Counted from the first letter of the stretch, positions 1 to 10,935 are shown. The stretch is 64,000 nucleotides of DNA from Basidiobolus meristosporus CBS 931.73 (GCA_002104905.1 MCFE01000181.1:1-64000), one strand, 5' to 3'. Program-made: numbers and translations. The notes: generated from the sequence alone by a model not told the origin.

Positions 1-338
1 GGAGCTCATCCAGAGACTTTCTGCTATCATATCTGCAATTAGACCTGAGCTTCTGCCTTCCTGTGAGATCCCTGCCTTTCAGGAAGTGGTAGTATAGCTC
101 TACACTTTCCCTTAGTGCTTTGCTTTCAAATAACTCCCAGCTTTACTTCATTTTCTAGCCTGATTTGTTGACAAATTTCTTTTCAGAACTCAACTCAACT
201 TGAGCAGTATTTTACCTTCACATTACTATAGATATATCTTCTTTATACAATATACACTTTTCAACTTGATTCAAGTTGAAATAGTATTACTATACTTGAT
301 CAGATTCAATAAAAGAATTTAGACCCCTAACCCTAAGT

Positions 339-935
339 TTGTCTTCCCTGTCCTGGAATTTGGCTTACCACTTCTCTCTTACTTCTAGAGACTGCACTAA
401 GCTTGACAAGTTTGCAGTATGGTGCATTACCTCCTTGGTGCCTCATTTGCCTGAATGCCCCTACAGACATGCTATTCTTGGTGCTTTTGGGTTTATGCCC
501 TATAAGATCAGACTTCTCTACCTTAGAACCAGATTATACCTCAGACTTCACAACTGCAACAACCCACTGATTAAGGCCTGGAAGAGAACACACCACACAA
601 CACCTGGCTCCTGCTGGAGAACTATACTTGGAGATCCTGAAGTCAAGAAATTTGCTGAATTTATTCTGCAGTCAGAAAAACCCAAGCTGGCCTACCTGAA
701 GTACTTGACAGACCTTTGGCAGCAATATCTGCAGCAGCACACTCCCTTTATGATGAATATCAATCCTTATCACATTCCCCTCATTAATGTTGTTCACAAG
801 TCATTCTTACCTCTCTTGCTACCTCCCTTCCCACTGAACAGTGTCTTAAGCACTGAAGAACTATCATCACTTCTTATTAACTTACCTACAAATTCCCTTC
901 AGCTACACACTCTTGTATCAAAGCTACAACAGTAG
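339..935 (+). pseudogene. C-terminal fragment of a non-LTR retrotransposon polyprotein
   Basis: A 198-residue open frame with no recognisable fungal housekeeping domain. Residues 30-70 resemble the post-RT region of LINE polyproteins (LGxxG-like stretch, then alternating Arg/Leu and a conserved-looking Lys-Ala-Trp). The C-terminal half is Leu/Pro rich with no named domain. Upstream frames are broken by stops at about 90-100, so this is a fragment of a longer coding region or a decayed copy. Translation from the first ATG is not implied. The assignment is inferred from family pattern. Confidence 0.4.
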
Positions 936-958
936 CGCTGGCTTTGTTGTTTCTACTG

Positions 959-1045
959 AAATAAAGATTTCACCTGTTGGTGACTGTCTCCCCCTAACCC
1001 TAAATAAAGATTTTGCCTGGTGGTGACTGTCTCCCCCAACCCTAA
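959..1045 (+). repeat. Two tandem hairpin/AATAAA tail units
   Basis: Two units of about 40 bp start at 959 and 1003. Each begins AATAAAGATT, contains a short inverted repeat (CACC..GGTG) and ends in a C-rich run followed by CCCTAA or CCTAAA. Similar units recur at 4400, 5227 and 5304. They look like the 3' end of the LINE-like element and may serve as reverse transcriptase recognition sites. Confidence 0.6.
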
Positions 1046-1058
1046 ATTAACATGGCTT

Positions 1059-1063
1059 CTTTA
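1059..1063. repeat. Target-site duplication CTTTA (left)
   Basis: CTTTA immediately before the LTR at 1064 is repeated immediately after the other LTR at 4379-4383. A perfect 5-bp duplication is the expected footprint of LTR element integration. Confidence 0.9.
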
Positions 1064-1412
1064 TGTTGCAATATTCTGAGGAGTATTGGAAGTGATGTGG
1101 AGAACTAGAAGATTTACATGTTATTCACTTGTAGATTTATTGATCAAAAGTATGGTATTTATACTTTTGATAAAGTAGAGGAAACAAACGTGTAGAGTTT
1201 GTTAAGGAAGGTCCCAAGAATATGTGTGCAAAGTTTGGGGTCTTTTGGACGACTTTGAGAAAAATAACAATCTGGGTACCTGACAATTTGGTGAAAATAT
1301 TCTAAGTAAATCCCAACAAGAAATCTAGTCAGGACAGAATGCTAATCACAGAATAAGATCTATGTGACTAAGTTAGCATGAATATTTAGGTGACAATTCA
1401 ATAATTACAACA
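1064..1412 (-). repeat. LTR, family A (3' LTR of the element)
   Basis: A 349-bp LTR starting TGTTGCAATATT and ending TTACAACA on the plus strand. Read on the minus strand it carries TATAAATA in the loop of an inverted repeat (plus 1143-1171), followed by AATAAA. This gives a plausible promoter and polyadenylation signal in the expected order. Confidence 0.9.
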
Positions 1413-1421
1413 CTCCCACTC
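1413..1421 (-). other. Polypurine tract
   Basis: On the minus strand GAGTGGGAG directly abuts the 3' LTR. A purine run in this place is the usual plus-strand primer of LTR elements and confirms the orientation given by the primer-binding site. Confidence 0.75.
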
Positions 1422-1746
1422 AACAAAATATTCATGAGTAATAAATACATATTGTGAGTGTGCAATCTGTAATAAGCGTATAAGATTTAACTGTTTTGCA
1501 TACTGGACTAATATATTATCCAAAGGTGTATGCATTTGTGTTCAACTTAATAGAACAAGTAACTTGGAATTCAGTATGCATATCTACTTAGTAATATGCC
1601 TAAAAATCTGAATGATCTGATCATAATACTAATCATCAACTTTGATCAGTTGTACGGGCTTGAATAATAAGCTGAGTCTAATTGACAGATTGTAATAATG
1701 GTATATAGCCTCTGGGCTATCCAATGCTTCTTATTTGAGCAAAATT

Positions 1747-1980
1747 GACCCACTTTTGGTCAAGTTAAGGTTTTGTCATTTACGGCAGATCTGGAGTTTC
1801 CTTATTTCCGGCCAACAGTCTAATCCATTTAGACAACTTCATTGTGTGTCCATATTAGGCTCAGGGACAGTTACTTCCATCATATAGATGCTATATGAGG
1901 TAAAAAATAGTGACCTACTTTGGGTCAAGTTAAGGTTTTGTCATTTACGCCTGATCCGGATTATCCTTGTTTCCTGGCAC
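1747..1980. repeat. Pair of ~65-bp direct repeats inside the LTR element
   Basis: About 1747-1816 and 1910-1980 share a segment containing GTCAAGTTAAGGTTTTGTCA followed by TTTACG, with further similarity on both sides. The offset is about 164 bp. They lie in the 3' half of the internal region and may be recombination products or non-coding structural repeats. Confidence 0.7.
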
Positions 1981-4012
1981 TGTGGCACATATAACATGGC
2001 CAAAAAAGAAGGTTTTTGCCTAACTCTGAGCTGGGATGGCCTGCTCCCACTTGAACCACGTCTGTTTAGTGATTCAGATCCACAAATATGATCTAGAATG
2101 GTCATCTTTGTCTTCTTTAAATAGCAATAACTTTCTTTGGACTGATTACTTCATATGCGGTAGATTCAAAGTCCATTTGCTTCTTGATTTACCCAGTTTG
2201 GTATTGGACAACACCATGGGTTGTTTGGTAGCTATTCTTAGAGTGCTTCTACTGATTTGGATTGATACAGCTGCTTTTGTCTTATCAGAATATACTTGTA
2301 GAATAGAGATTGGCGCTTTTCCAGAAGTGAGATTCTCCTTAACAAGGGCTTTGATTATCCTTATTCTCCTGATAGTTATTTTCAACCTTGAGCTCGGTTT
2401 CCAAGGCTAACTGATCTTCTCAGTGTCTTCAGAATCCATAAAAACCATCTGGTTGATCCTTGCACCTTTTTCTTTCAGCTCCATAGACAGCAGACATCAA
2501 GACTTCTGCACTAAATAATCTGTTCCAATATATACTACAATATCTAACAGATCCTGTTGAAGTTTCAAGGCTCTTTTGGGGTTTCTAGCTTGAGAACTTC
2601 GTACAAGAGGCTCCATAGAACATATCTGCATTGCCAGATAGTCCAAATATGGCCTACATAAGTTTTGGCACCATTTGGGAAGTACCCTAGTTTGCGGTAG
2701 TAGTATTTTCCATTTTTTCTTCTTTTCTTTTTCTGCTGATGACCCAGGGATAATTCCTTTTGTGGGGTGGTTCTGGACTTCCTTGCAGGTGGGACCACAG
2801 TGTTTTTGAGCACAAGAGTCTCCATGACATCATTGTTCCAGAATATCTGACTATTTGAGAGTGAAATAATCAAAATCGGCATCCACTTAGATCATTCATA
2901 ACTTTTGATAGAGTTGACCAAATTTGATCAAATAAACTGCATTTGATAGCTAGCTTCATCAATACTTTGGTATCAGACTCCAATATATCAGTATTTTGAG
3001 TTGCAGAACTTGGCGGTGACTTGATCAATCAAAATTCTTCTGATCTGATCCAGAGAAGTTAAATATCACCAAGTGTTTTCTCCCACTGTAATAAGTGATA
3101 TATATATAACAAGTATAAAGTACTATGTTATCTTCTGAGTGGCTCTTAGCTGTGTACTGACCAACTGTTGCTTGGTTGTATACTCCAATCAGGCTTGCAA
3201 TTATATGCTTCACTCCTTTGGCTGGCGGTAGAATCTTCATGAGTTGATTTTGCTAAATTTGTATAATACTTTCTCCCACTGTTTTGAGACTTAAACAGAG
3301 TGATAGCACGTCTAACAGCTCCATATTTAGCTCCTGGTACACTGGTTTCAGTATCAAAACACTTGATACAATTATAGCATTCTTCTAATGGATTGTGTAG
3401 TACATATCCATACTCCAGGTGGATATATATGTATTATATATCATTGGGATCCTTACAATTCAGGAAGCTTGTTTCTGAGATCTTTTTCCATCAGTAGATA
3501 GTCCAGAATGGCGGCTAACAGCTCCAGTATTTGCATTCTCAGCTGTATTTTGAGTGGCAACAGATTTTTGGTAAAATCCTCCTCCGGCAATCATTTAATA
3601 ATGATCTATATATATTTTTTTTTTGCAATTCAGGATAATATCCTATCCAAGAGCTCGTCTAACAGTCAATTGGGGTCATATGAATACATATTGCAGTATA
3701 TTTCATTGTAGATCTGGACCCTCAATTGCTGGATTTACGCAATTTTCTTCAGTAGTGGTAGAGCACCAACATACTATATTTCTTGACACAATTACATGCC
3801 AGTTTGATTGACTCTTCTTCATAACTAACTTGGATAGTTACTGAAGGCATCTTTTGAAGGCAAGGCCTTCTTCTCCACAGCAATATCCTCATAAACATAG
3901 TCCTTTAGCAGCGGTAGTCTTCTTTAACCTTAGCAGAGCAATAGTGCGGAAAGTCTTTCTCCAGACTAACAGAAAAGGATCCAAAGCATAGTAGACACCA
4001 AGAGGACAGCAA

Positions 4013-4029
4013 GCTCAGGGCTCATAACC
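4013..4029 (-). other. Primer-binding site matching the initiator tRNA anticodon arm
   Basis: Directly inside the 5' LTR, the minus strand reads GGTTATGAGCCCTGAGC. From memory, the first 14 bases are the exact complement of the fungal initiator tRNA-Met anticodon arm (CAGGGCUCAUAACC in yeast). Drosophila copia uses the same half-tRNA priming, with GGTTATGGGCCC at the same place. Confidence 0.8.
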
Positions 4030-4378
4030 TGTTGCAATATTCTGAGGAGTATTGGAAGTGATGTGGAGAACTAGAAGATTTACATGTTATTCACTTGTAG
4101 ATTTATTGATCAAAAGTATGGTATTTATACTTTTGATAAAGTAGAGGAAACAAACGTGTAGAGTTTGTTAAGGAAGGTCCCAGGAATATGTGTGCAAAGT
4201 TTGGGGTCTTTTGGACAACTTTGAGAAAAATAATAATCTGGGTACCTGACAATTTGGTGAAAATATTCTAAGTAAATCCCGACAAGAAATCTAGTCAGGA
4301 CAGAATGCTAATCACAGAATAAGATCTATGTGACTAAGTTAGCATGAATATTTAGGTGACAATTCAATAATTACAACA
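4030..4378 (-). repeat. LTR, family A (5' LTR of the element)
   Basis: Partner of the LTR at 1064-1412 and of equal length (349 bp), with about four substitutions. The hairpin with TATAAATA in its loop is at plus 4109-4137. Confidence 0.9.
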
Positions 4379-4383
4379 CTTTA
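4379..4383. repeat. Target-site duplication CTTTA (right)
   Basis: Matches 1059-1063 and marks the right edge of the LTR element insertion. Confidence 0.9.
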
Positions 4384-4399
4384 AGTACTTGTCATAAGT

Positions 4400-4436
4400 G
4401 AATAAAGATTTCACCACTTGGTGACTTTCCTCCCCT
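4400..4436 (+). repeat. LINE-type hairpin tail unit
   Basis: AATAAAGATTTCACC, a short loop, then TGGTGACTTT and CCCCTAA. It is the same unit type as at 959 and 1003 and continues the element interrupted by the LTR insertion. Confidence 0.6.
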
Positions 4437-4440
4437 AAGA

Positions 4441-4769
4441 TGTTGGAAGTGATTGAGAGGACAAGTAGATTATGTGGTTTTCACTTAATGATTTATTGAA
4501 TGTAAAAGTAGTATTTATACTTTTACATGGTCTTGGCATAACAAACACGTAGAATAAGTTAAGGAAGGTCCCAAGAACATGTGTGCAAAGTTTTGGGCTG
4601 TTTGGACTACTTTGAGAATTTTCATATTCTGGGTACCTGGTATTTAGGTGAGAATATTCCATGTCAATCCCAACAAGGAATTTGGTAAGTATTCTCTAGG
4701 ATTTGAAGGTAACAATCTCAGTGACTAAGTTAGGTGACTATTTAGGTGGAATTTGGAATTTTTACAACA
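4441..4769 (-). repeat. Solo LTR, family B (5'-shortened)
   Basis: A 329-bp segment ending TTTTTACAACA that closely matches the complete family B LTR at 20308-20656, but starts about 20 bp inside it. It contains the TGTAAAAGTA..TACTTTTACA hairpin at 4501-4526. No clear target-site duplication was found, so the left end is probably a deletion or recombination junction. Confidence 0.75.
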
Positions 4770-5225
4770 GATAAGTGCATAAGATAAATGAAAGTTGCAT
4801 CATCAATCAGCTGATGTCCTGACAACTGCTAAGTGGTTGGATAGATCTCCAATGACTAATCACCTGGAAAGGCTTAGCAGATCAGGTTGAGGACATAATT
4901 ATCATATAAAAATTAATAGGTGTGACAGCTAAAAATTGATTCTGAGAAGTGATAAAATAAACCATAACTAGGATTAGTTATGTTTGGGTTAGGGGAAATC
5001 ATTTGGGGTACTTGATTTTTTATCTTGGTAAAATTGGCTAAGTTTTTAAATGTTGATGCACAACACCCCCAAAACCCTTGAATTTCATATATACACCTGA
5101 TTAACTTTACTTTATTGAAATCACCATTAGACATGAGTTAAGACATAAATTAGATTACTCATTAGAGAGGTTTTCTACCTCTTGATTGGTTTCTTTTTTT
5201 GTACTTGGATTAGTTCTTCAAAGCA

Positions 5226-5345
5226 AATAAAGATTTCACCAAGTTGGTGACTTTCCCTTCCCCTAAAATTAACATACCATTTTTAGATGCTTGACCTAAC
5301 CTAATAAAGATCTCACTACTCTGTGACCTTCATCCCCCCATCATT
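5226..5345 (+). repeat. Two further LINE-type tail units
   Basis: AATAAAGATT/AATAAAGATC units with a short inverted repeat and a C-rich end lie at about 5227-5264 and 5304-5340. They probably derive from separate, heavily 5'-truncated LINE insertions. Sequence between 4770 and 5226 is AT-rich and otherwise unassigned. Confidence 0.55.
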
Positions 5346-6232
5346 ACCCTTCACTTTGTCTCTTGTTAAAATGCTAGCATGTACCATTTAGCCTGTTTAT
5401 TTTGGGTTGTTGAGGTGAAGATTTTATTTTTTGCTGAACATCACCTCCCTTCAACCCCAAACATTGATATTTAGCAAACTCTGTAAGGTATTCCGAAGTA
5501 CAAAGTCCTAGGATTTGTTTTGCTTAATCACTTATTCGCACTTTGAACAAGCAATCCTGGCAATCAGTAAGTATTACAATCGGACATAGAACTGTATTTA
5601 TGTGCCTACCAGCTTTGCCAAGTTATGACTTGTGACACATGAATAGCTTTTATGATGGGTTGGCAATCTGTAACAACAACTAAATTCATTTCTGGTAATA
5701 TATTTGCTAAATCATGATTAAATACAGCATCTTATAAGCACCGACTCCTTCATTTCGAAGACTAGTATTACGGCCTGCATGATATTCTGTGGCGTACTCA
5801 TAACACGCAATCGACTGAATTGGTACATGCAGATCTGCCAAGTTTATATAAACATCAGTGGGTGGGATACAATCCAATAGCGTAGTACTTAAATCCCATT
5901 ACTATTTTCCAGTTCCGACTGGTTGAAAATTTATCAATAAATATAGCCAAGCCAATGTTATTTAGTAAACGTGATTTTTATATCCATATTAAATTTCTAG
6001 CTAGTTTCAATGAGTGATCAATTCTATACAAGTACACAAGCTTGCATTGCCAAGATGGGTAACTAGACCATACACGCAAGTTGTTATCATTAAATCTTAT
6101 TCCAATCACAACACACTAATCCTATCTGGAGAATTTAGTGCCGATGGAGTGGATAAGATTCCTGGTAGCCTGTGTGAATATAGCTAAACCTATACAAGTG
6201 CCAAGCTCCATCAAGTATGATGGGCATGGTGT
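5346..6232. other. Intergenic, no gene recognised
   Basis: AT-rich sequence with only short random frames. It lies 3' of the TMEM230-like gene and probably includes that gene's 3' untranslated region. Confidence 0.5.
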
Positions 6233-6565
6233 TTAGAGCATGGCCATTTCCAATTGGGACTGCTGTCTCCGATATCCCTTCATTGCGTGCCAGACACGCC
6301 TAGCATAATAGAGGCCGGGGATAAAAAGAAGTGCACCAAAGATAAGTAGAAATGAGCCCCACCCCTCTGAAGGGACATAGCTGAAGAACTCGGCAGCCCC
6401 AAGGAAAATCCCCATAATCCCAAACACAAAAAATATCACAGTTAGGATTACGGAGCCACAAGGAACTATGGCGACATCGAATCCACTGGGGTTGTCTATC
6501 AACTCCTGATACTCATGCTTGGAAAGTGGCTCAACCCCGGTGCTGTTCGACGGTCTCTGGTCCAT
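6233..6565 (-). CDS. TMEM230/TMEM134-type (DUF872) two-pass membrane protein
   Basis: A single-exon 110-residue protein. Two hydrophobic segments (about 37-57 and 68-87) are followed by LLFIPGLYYARRVWHAMKGY (about 79-98). This corresponds to the family signature in which the second transmembrane helix is followed by PGxY, a basic/aromatic stretch and KGYR. In animals TMEM230 sits in secretory and recycling vesicles and trafficking adaptors use it, so a similar endomembrane role is inferred here. Length and topology fit the family. The start is the first ATG, 15-20 residues ahead of the conserved part. The function in fungi is not known to me. Confidence 0.75.
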   Translation of the reverse strand: MDQRPSNSTGVEPLSKHEYQELIDNPSGFDVAIVPCGSVILTVIFFVFGIMGIFLGAAEFFSYVPSEGWGSFLLIFGALLFIPGLYYARRVWHAMKGYRRQQSQLEMAML

Positions 6566-9500
6566 TCGGGTTTGTCAACAATGTGGCTTGAGATTCTGAG
6601 TGAAGAGGGGGGAGGGTCAGAATAATGTGCAAGGCGATGATGATGTATATACAAATTCAAGGGAGGTGTGCTTGGATATCATTAGTATTTATATCCGTCA
6701 CTGCCGCCGTAAGTTCCCCGGCACCAAGTGTGGTCTGATTTAGGATAAGTTGGGTGACTTCATTTGGATTGGTGAAGCTATCTGCCAAATTTGATTCATC
6801 GTGCAATGAGTGTCAGCCTAGACATTGGTTGGAAAGGATTGTGTATTTTTCCAATTGTTTAGGTAGCTTGGTAAACCCACCTATGCCATCCGCAAAATGT
6901 AATTCGTGTGACCGTGGTGAATCTTTTTCCGGCGCCCAAACCATCCATTATCTTCAGGCGTATTTTTGAATCGGTTGTGGCTCCTTAATTTATTGATTAC
7001 CATCAGTCAACCTGGTACTCATTATTCAACCAGCTGATGGTTACTACAGCATGCAATCAACCTCACTTCATCGTTAGTTTCGATTGTTGGATTCCTGAAT
7101 GCTCCCGGTAGAGCTGGATGGCAGGTGAGCTATCATTCGGGTCTATATTCACTGCCAGGGATAGAATGACCTAGTCGAGGGGATAAGCCGCACATTGGCC
7201 ATGTTTCTTAGATAGGTTATTAATAGGTTTGAGGATTTATTCCTCTTTAGGGTTTCATCCAGTATCTTACGGACATAGTAAAACTGGGATTTGTTTCAAC
7301 CTGTCACTACTGCAAATTATTCAAGGGTTAAACTTAACATGTCATCGGGAACAATGCCAATTCCGCTTTATACTGCATGGATTTGTACTGATTGCATTAG
7401 ACGTCTGGTCACTATACTCTTTAAGCTTTCACGCTACATGCCTCATTTGGACAGCTCCAATGCCTAACTTTGGCGCTGTCAAGTATCGATATTTTTGAGG
7501 TATTTGGCATTTTAAATGTTACTCAGACTGTGCTGAACGCGGTCCGTATGTACAGACTTGTTTTAACAAAAGAGGTGTCAGGGTATTCTGGAGCGCACCT
7601 GAATCAGCGTTAGTTGGATCATCCGATGGTATTTCTTGAGCGGTAATAAAGGTAGCAGATATAGGTTGAGATCTTTGGTACCAATGGCTTGGTAGATATA
7701 CCTTTGCATCAGAGTTATTGGGAGTTCTGGGCTCTGAGAGATCCAAATAATATTTGTTCTTCAGTTGCATAGTTGTTGTTTATAACTGCAAACAAATGTC
7801 ATGAATATCGGTAGAGGAGCAGTACCCTGATATTTCGTCAATTCTCAAGCCGCTATATGCATCAAAATTACAAGGCTATGCCGGCCGCAAAGATTTTACA
7901 TTGGGAATGTGCACTGCTACAAAGTATACCCCAGAATATAGAGTTGCAATATGTAGTGTAGATTTATTTTAAGTATTCAAGTTGACATCAGGCATAGCTC
8001 CAACCATGTCACGTGTGATAGCACATTCACTGGCCTGATTTCTCCAAGAGAAGGAAATCAACAGGCGTAGAATGGATATATCAAATATGGGAAGTAGCTT
8101 TGAACATATTCTGGGCTATTAGGATCACACATAGCCCATACTTGATTAGATAGCAAGAAGCGTTTCAAATAGTTGCAAATCTCGAATATCATATTTATCC
8201 AAGCAACAAAAGCCCTACATACTTATGTTACAATTGCAACTGAATTTCCAAGGCATCAGCACTAATGAGAGTGCTGGAATCCATCAGAATACCAAATGAA
8301 AATTAGCAGGAATCCCAAATTGAATTAGACCTACATTTCTCAAAATAAGAATCCAAAGTTATATACATGTATTATTATTAGGCATATATAAAGCATGACT
8401 GCTGGATTTCTGAACAGTTATAAGCAAAAGGAGATTAAGGATTGGGTTTGGAGTGGAATACCATTAGATGATTGCATTGAAAAGGTACAAATAGCATACA
8501 ATCCTGAAATTTCTGACTGGGGAGATCTCCGTTCTGCCATGTTTTTTAATATCTGCTCAATAAACAGTAAATGAGAATTACGCCTTATATGATACATTAT
8601 CACAAAATCAACTAAATACTCAGCCCTTGTAGGGGCCTTTTGATTCAGCATATTAGTATTAGAAGTAGAATATAGCAGCTATCAATAAGCAACTCAATTG
8701 CTGGTTCTACAGGTCAATGTGCAAGTGAATGATCATCTATCAACCACCAAGTGATCAATGCGCTTCTTGTCAAATGTTCAACTTTTAATTTCCAGATGCA
8801 TTGCCATACTTGCTACTACATACTTGATGCTTGCACATTATTATTTCAAGATCCTTATTTGAGAATGGGCCTTCTGAAAACACATAGTATTAACACAGTG
8901 GCCATCCTATGCCAATGAAATCTCAGATGGGCCACCAATATATTGAATCGCGTTGAATTATTCGGACTAAATCATCGTTCTAGAATCAGGTGCAGACACT
9001 ACGCCTGCACCAAGTACCAGTGCTCAGTACGCGAAAGTCGGGGTATTAGGAATAATTTATCCCAAAAAGTCAATCACTGATACGATCGTTGCAGGTGGGA
9101 TGTTGATCAATGTAACCATTACTTTACCAGAGAACGTAGCTCTACATATTCGTTGAGGAGTTGATGCTATCTCATATTTTGTAGGGATAGCGCATGATGT
9201 AGCATGTCATAATACAGCAATTCTTATTCGATGTCCCTTGAAATGATTTGTTGCGAGTTAGCTAGTATGACGTACAAACGGGAAAATCTACAGATTGCCT
9301 CCAAATGGGCTTAATGGAGATAAGCGAGAAACCGAGGCTTGGAAGTCTGCACGACAACAGCTGAATCACAGCTGATACTGAATTCAATCTGACAATAGTT
9401 ATGTCACTTGATGTAATGGTGCCGCGGTGCATTCCCGTCCGGAATGTCACTTCTAGGTTCGAATGGGCTTCCGAATCAGTACGATGATGTCAAGAATATG

Positions 9501-10935
9501 TAACCGATGCTGTAAATATAACAATTAGAAACATATGCGCATACGTATCTCCAATATGTTTCGTACCGACGAAGTCAGTCTGTTTATTACCTCATATAAC
9601 CGCCCAGCCAACAGCGCACATCGGTTTTAGGCACTGATGGTATGATATTGGGGCTGTCTCTGATAGGCCCAACGAGGGGTTTCGTGGGCAAGATGCCATT
9701 TCTCACCCCTCTGTTTCGACTCTGGGCAAGTCATCATGGATTTGCGAAATGGACCCAATCCATTGGAAGACCGTGAAATCGATGGATCTGGGACTTGCTC
9801 TCCCATTTGCCCTTAGCTACGCACTCACATCCCATTGATTGTGGCAAGATCACTCCATCCATCACAGAATTCATCCTGGCCTCGTGTGATGATCGTATTG
9901 AATCGCTTGATTTGCATGATACAACGATCACCCAGATTACAATGTGAGTGGCACTTATCACCCACCCATCCTACAAAAGGGGATTTTCTTAATTGAGTGA
10001 CAAGATTCTGCGACGTTTCAGGATTTGCCGCCTTCCTTTTAAATACCATTAGGTCATAATGGCATCCTTATCTAGGGTCATTCGAGGTCAAATGGCCAGT
10101 CATGTTCTTGCGAAATTACTACAATCTGAGCACACCCATCTCCTTGCATTCAGCCATGTTTCTTGATCAGATTCCATCATGATCAGGTCAGCACAATTCT
10201 AGGCATAGAGTTAGAAACAAACCACAGCTCTCGTGAGGGGGTGAGAAGAGGAGATGCCCTTCCTTCATTAGAGACTCGTATTCTAAACAACCATGCAGTG
10301 TATGGCAGTCGTTCATTACATATTCATGGGGCTTAGATCATCTTGCCACTATTTATTCATTATTATGTCCTTTCGTTACCTCATGGTTCTGGAATATCAG
10401 TCTACCCGTACTTTTGGGTGTAACATGCGCTCATATGTATTCCAACTCTTACTGCATCTCTGCATATCTCATTGAATACAATTGGAAAGAAAATCGGCTC
10501 TTAATTACATCAATTACATCAAAGTAGCAGTATTTGATATGCTTGTGGTAATCTAAAGAGCAAGAGCCATGGGAAAAATGGCCCAATTTCATACCCGAGC
10601 TTACCCTCATTCTAGCCATCCAGTCAGTATATATAGATCAAACATGATGCATTTTCATTCCCTTTACATAGCTTTCTTCATTAGTCAAGATACATAGTCC
10701 CCTAAGAGTTAATCTACCAAGCGCACAAGCTTTACTCTAAATATCCCCAGGCAATTCTATCCTATAGAACTTCAACCAACCGCTTTGCAACTACAATTGA
10801 AAGTCCCGAAAGCCACTGACGCTGTACAAAACACCCGTAGACATAGAAAACCCTTTCGCCTTTTGGACAATTACCTTTGTAAAGATACATTCTCTATCGC
10901 CTCCAGCTTCCAGAAAGGATTGAGTATCGTCGCGG
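6566..10935. other. 4.4 kb gene-poor region
   Basis: No frame longer than about 90 codons and no recognisable domain on either strand. The longest, 7229-7498 (+) and 7519-7770 (-), are not supported by splice-linked neighbours that I could identify. The last 300 bases before 10936 contain CT-rich and CAA-rich sequence that fits a promoter and 5' leader for the bZIP gene. A spliced gene with short exons could be hidden here. Confidence 0.4.

Larger units (their letters stand above)
1..1058 (+). mobile_element. 3' part of a LINE-like (non-LTR) retrotransposon
   Basis: The window opens inside a retroelement. An open frame at 339-935 encodes a segment of the form AILGAFGFMPYKIRLLYLR (about residues 45-63), with the hydrophobic/basic pattern found just downstream of the reverse transcriptase domain in many non-LTR elements. 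No catalytic RT motif lies in the window, so the element is partial. After the stop codon come two AATAAAGATT-type tail units that can form a small hairpin. The element is then cut at 1058 by an LTR element insertion. An alternative is an unrelated unknown gene, but the tail units and repeat-rich surroundings favour a retroelement. Confidence 0.5.
1064..4378 (-). mobile_element. Complete but apparently non-autonomous copia-like LTR retrotransposon
   Basis: Two 349-bp LTRs (1064-1412 and 4030-4378), both TG..CA and differing at about four positions by eye, flank 2617 bp and are bracketed by the 5-bp duplication CTTTA. On the minus strand the primer-binding site (4029-4013) follows the LTR at 4378-4030, and a purine tract (1421-1413) precedes the LTR at 1412-1064, so transcription runs on the minus strand. 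The interior shows only short frames on either strand. I found no gag zinc knuckle, protease, integrase or RT/RNase H motif. Near-identical LTRs imply a recent insertion, probably mobilised in trans by a related copia element. Confidence 0.85.

Noticed and set aside
325-1045. CCCTAACCCTAA motifs taken as internal telomere repeats
   Set aside because: Only two-copy matches, each tied to LINE tail units. Too short to claim a telomere or telomere healing.
1413-4029. Gag/pol genes inside the 3.3 kb LTR element
   Set aside because: I translated the likely coding (minus) strand in pieces and saw no zinc knuckle, DDE, YxDD-type or RNase H motifs. Frames such as 2565-2882 are Lys-rich but not diagnostic.
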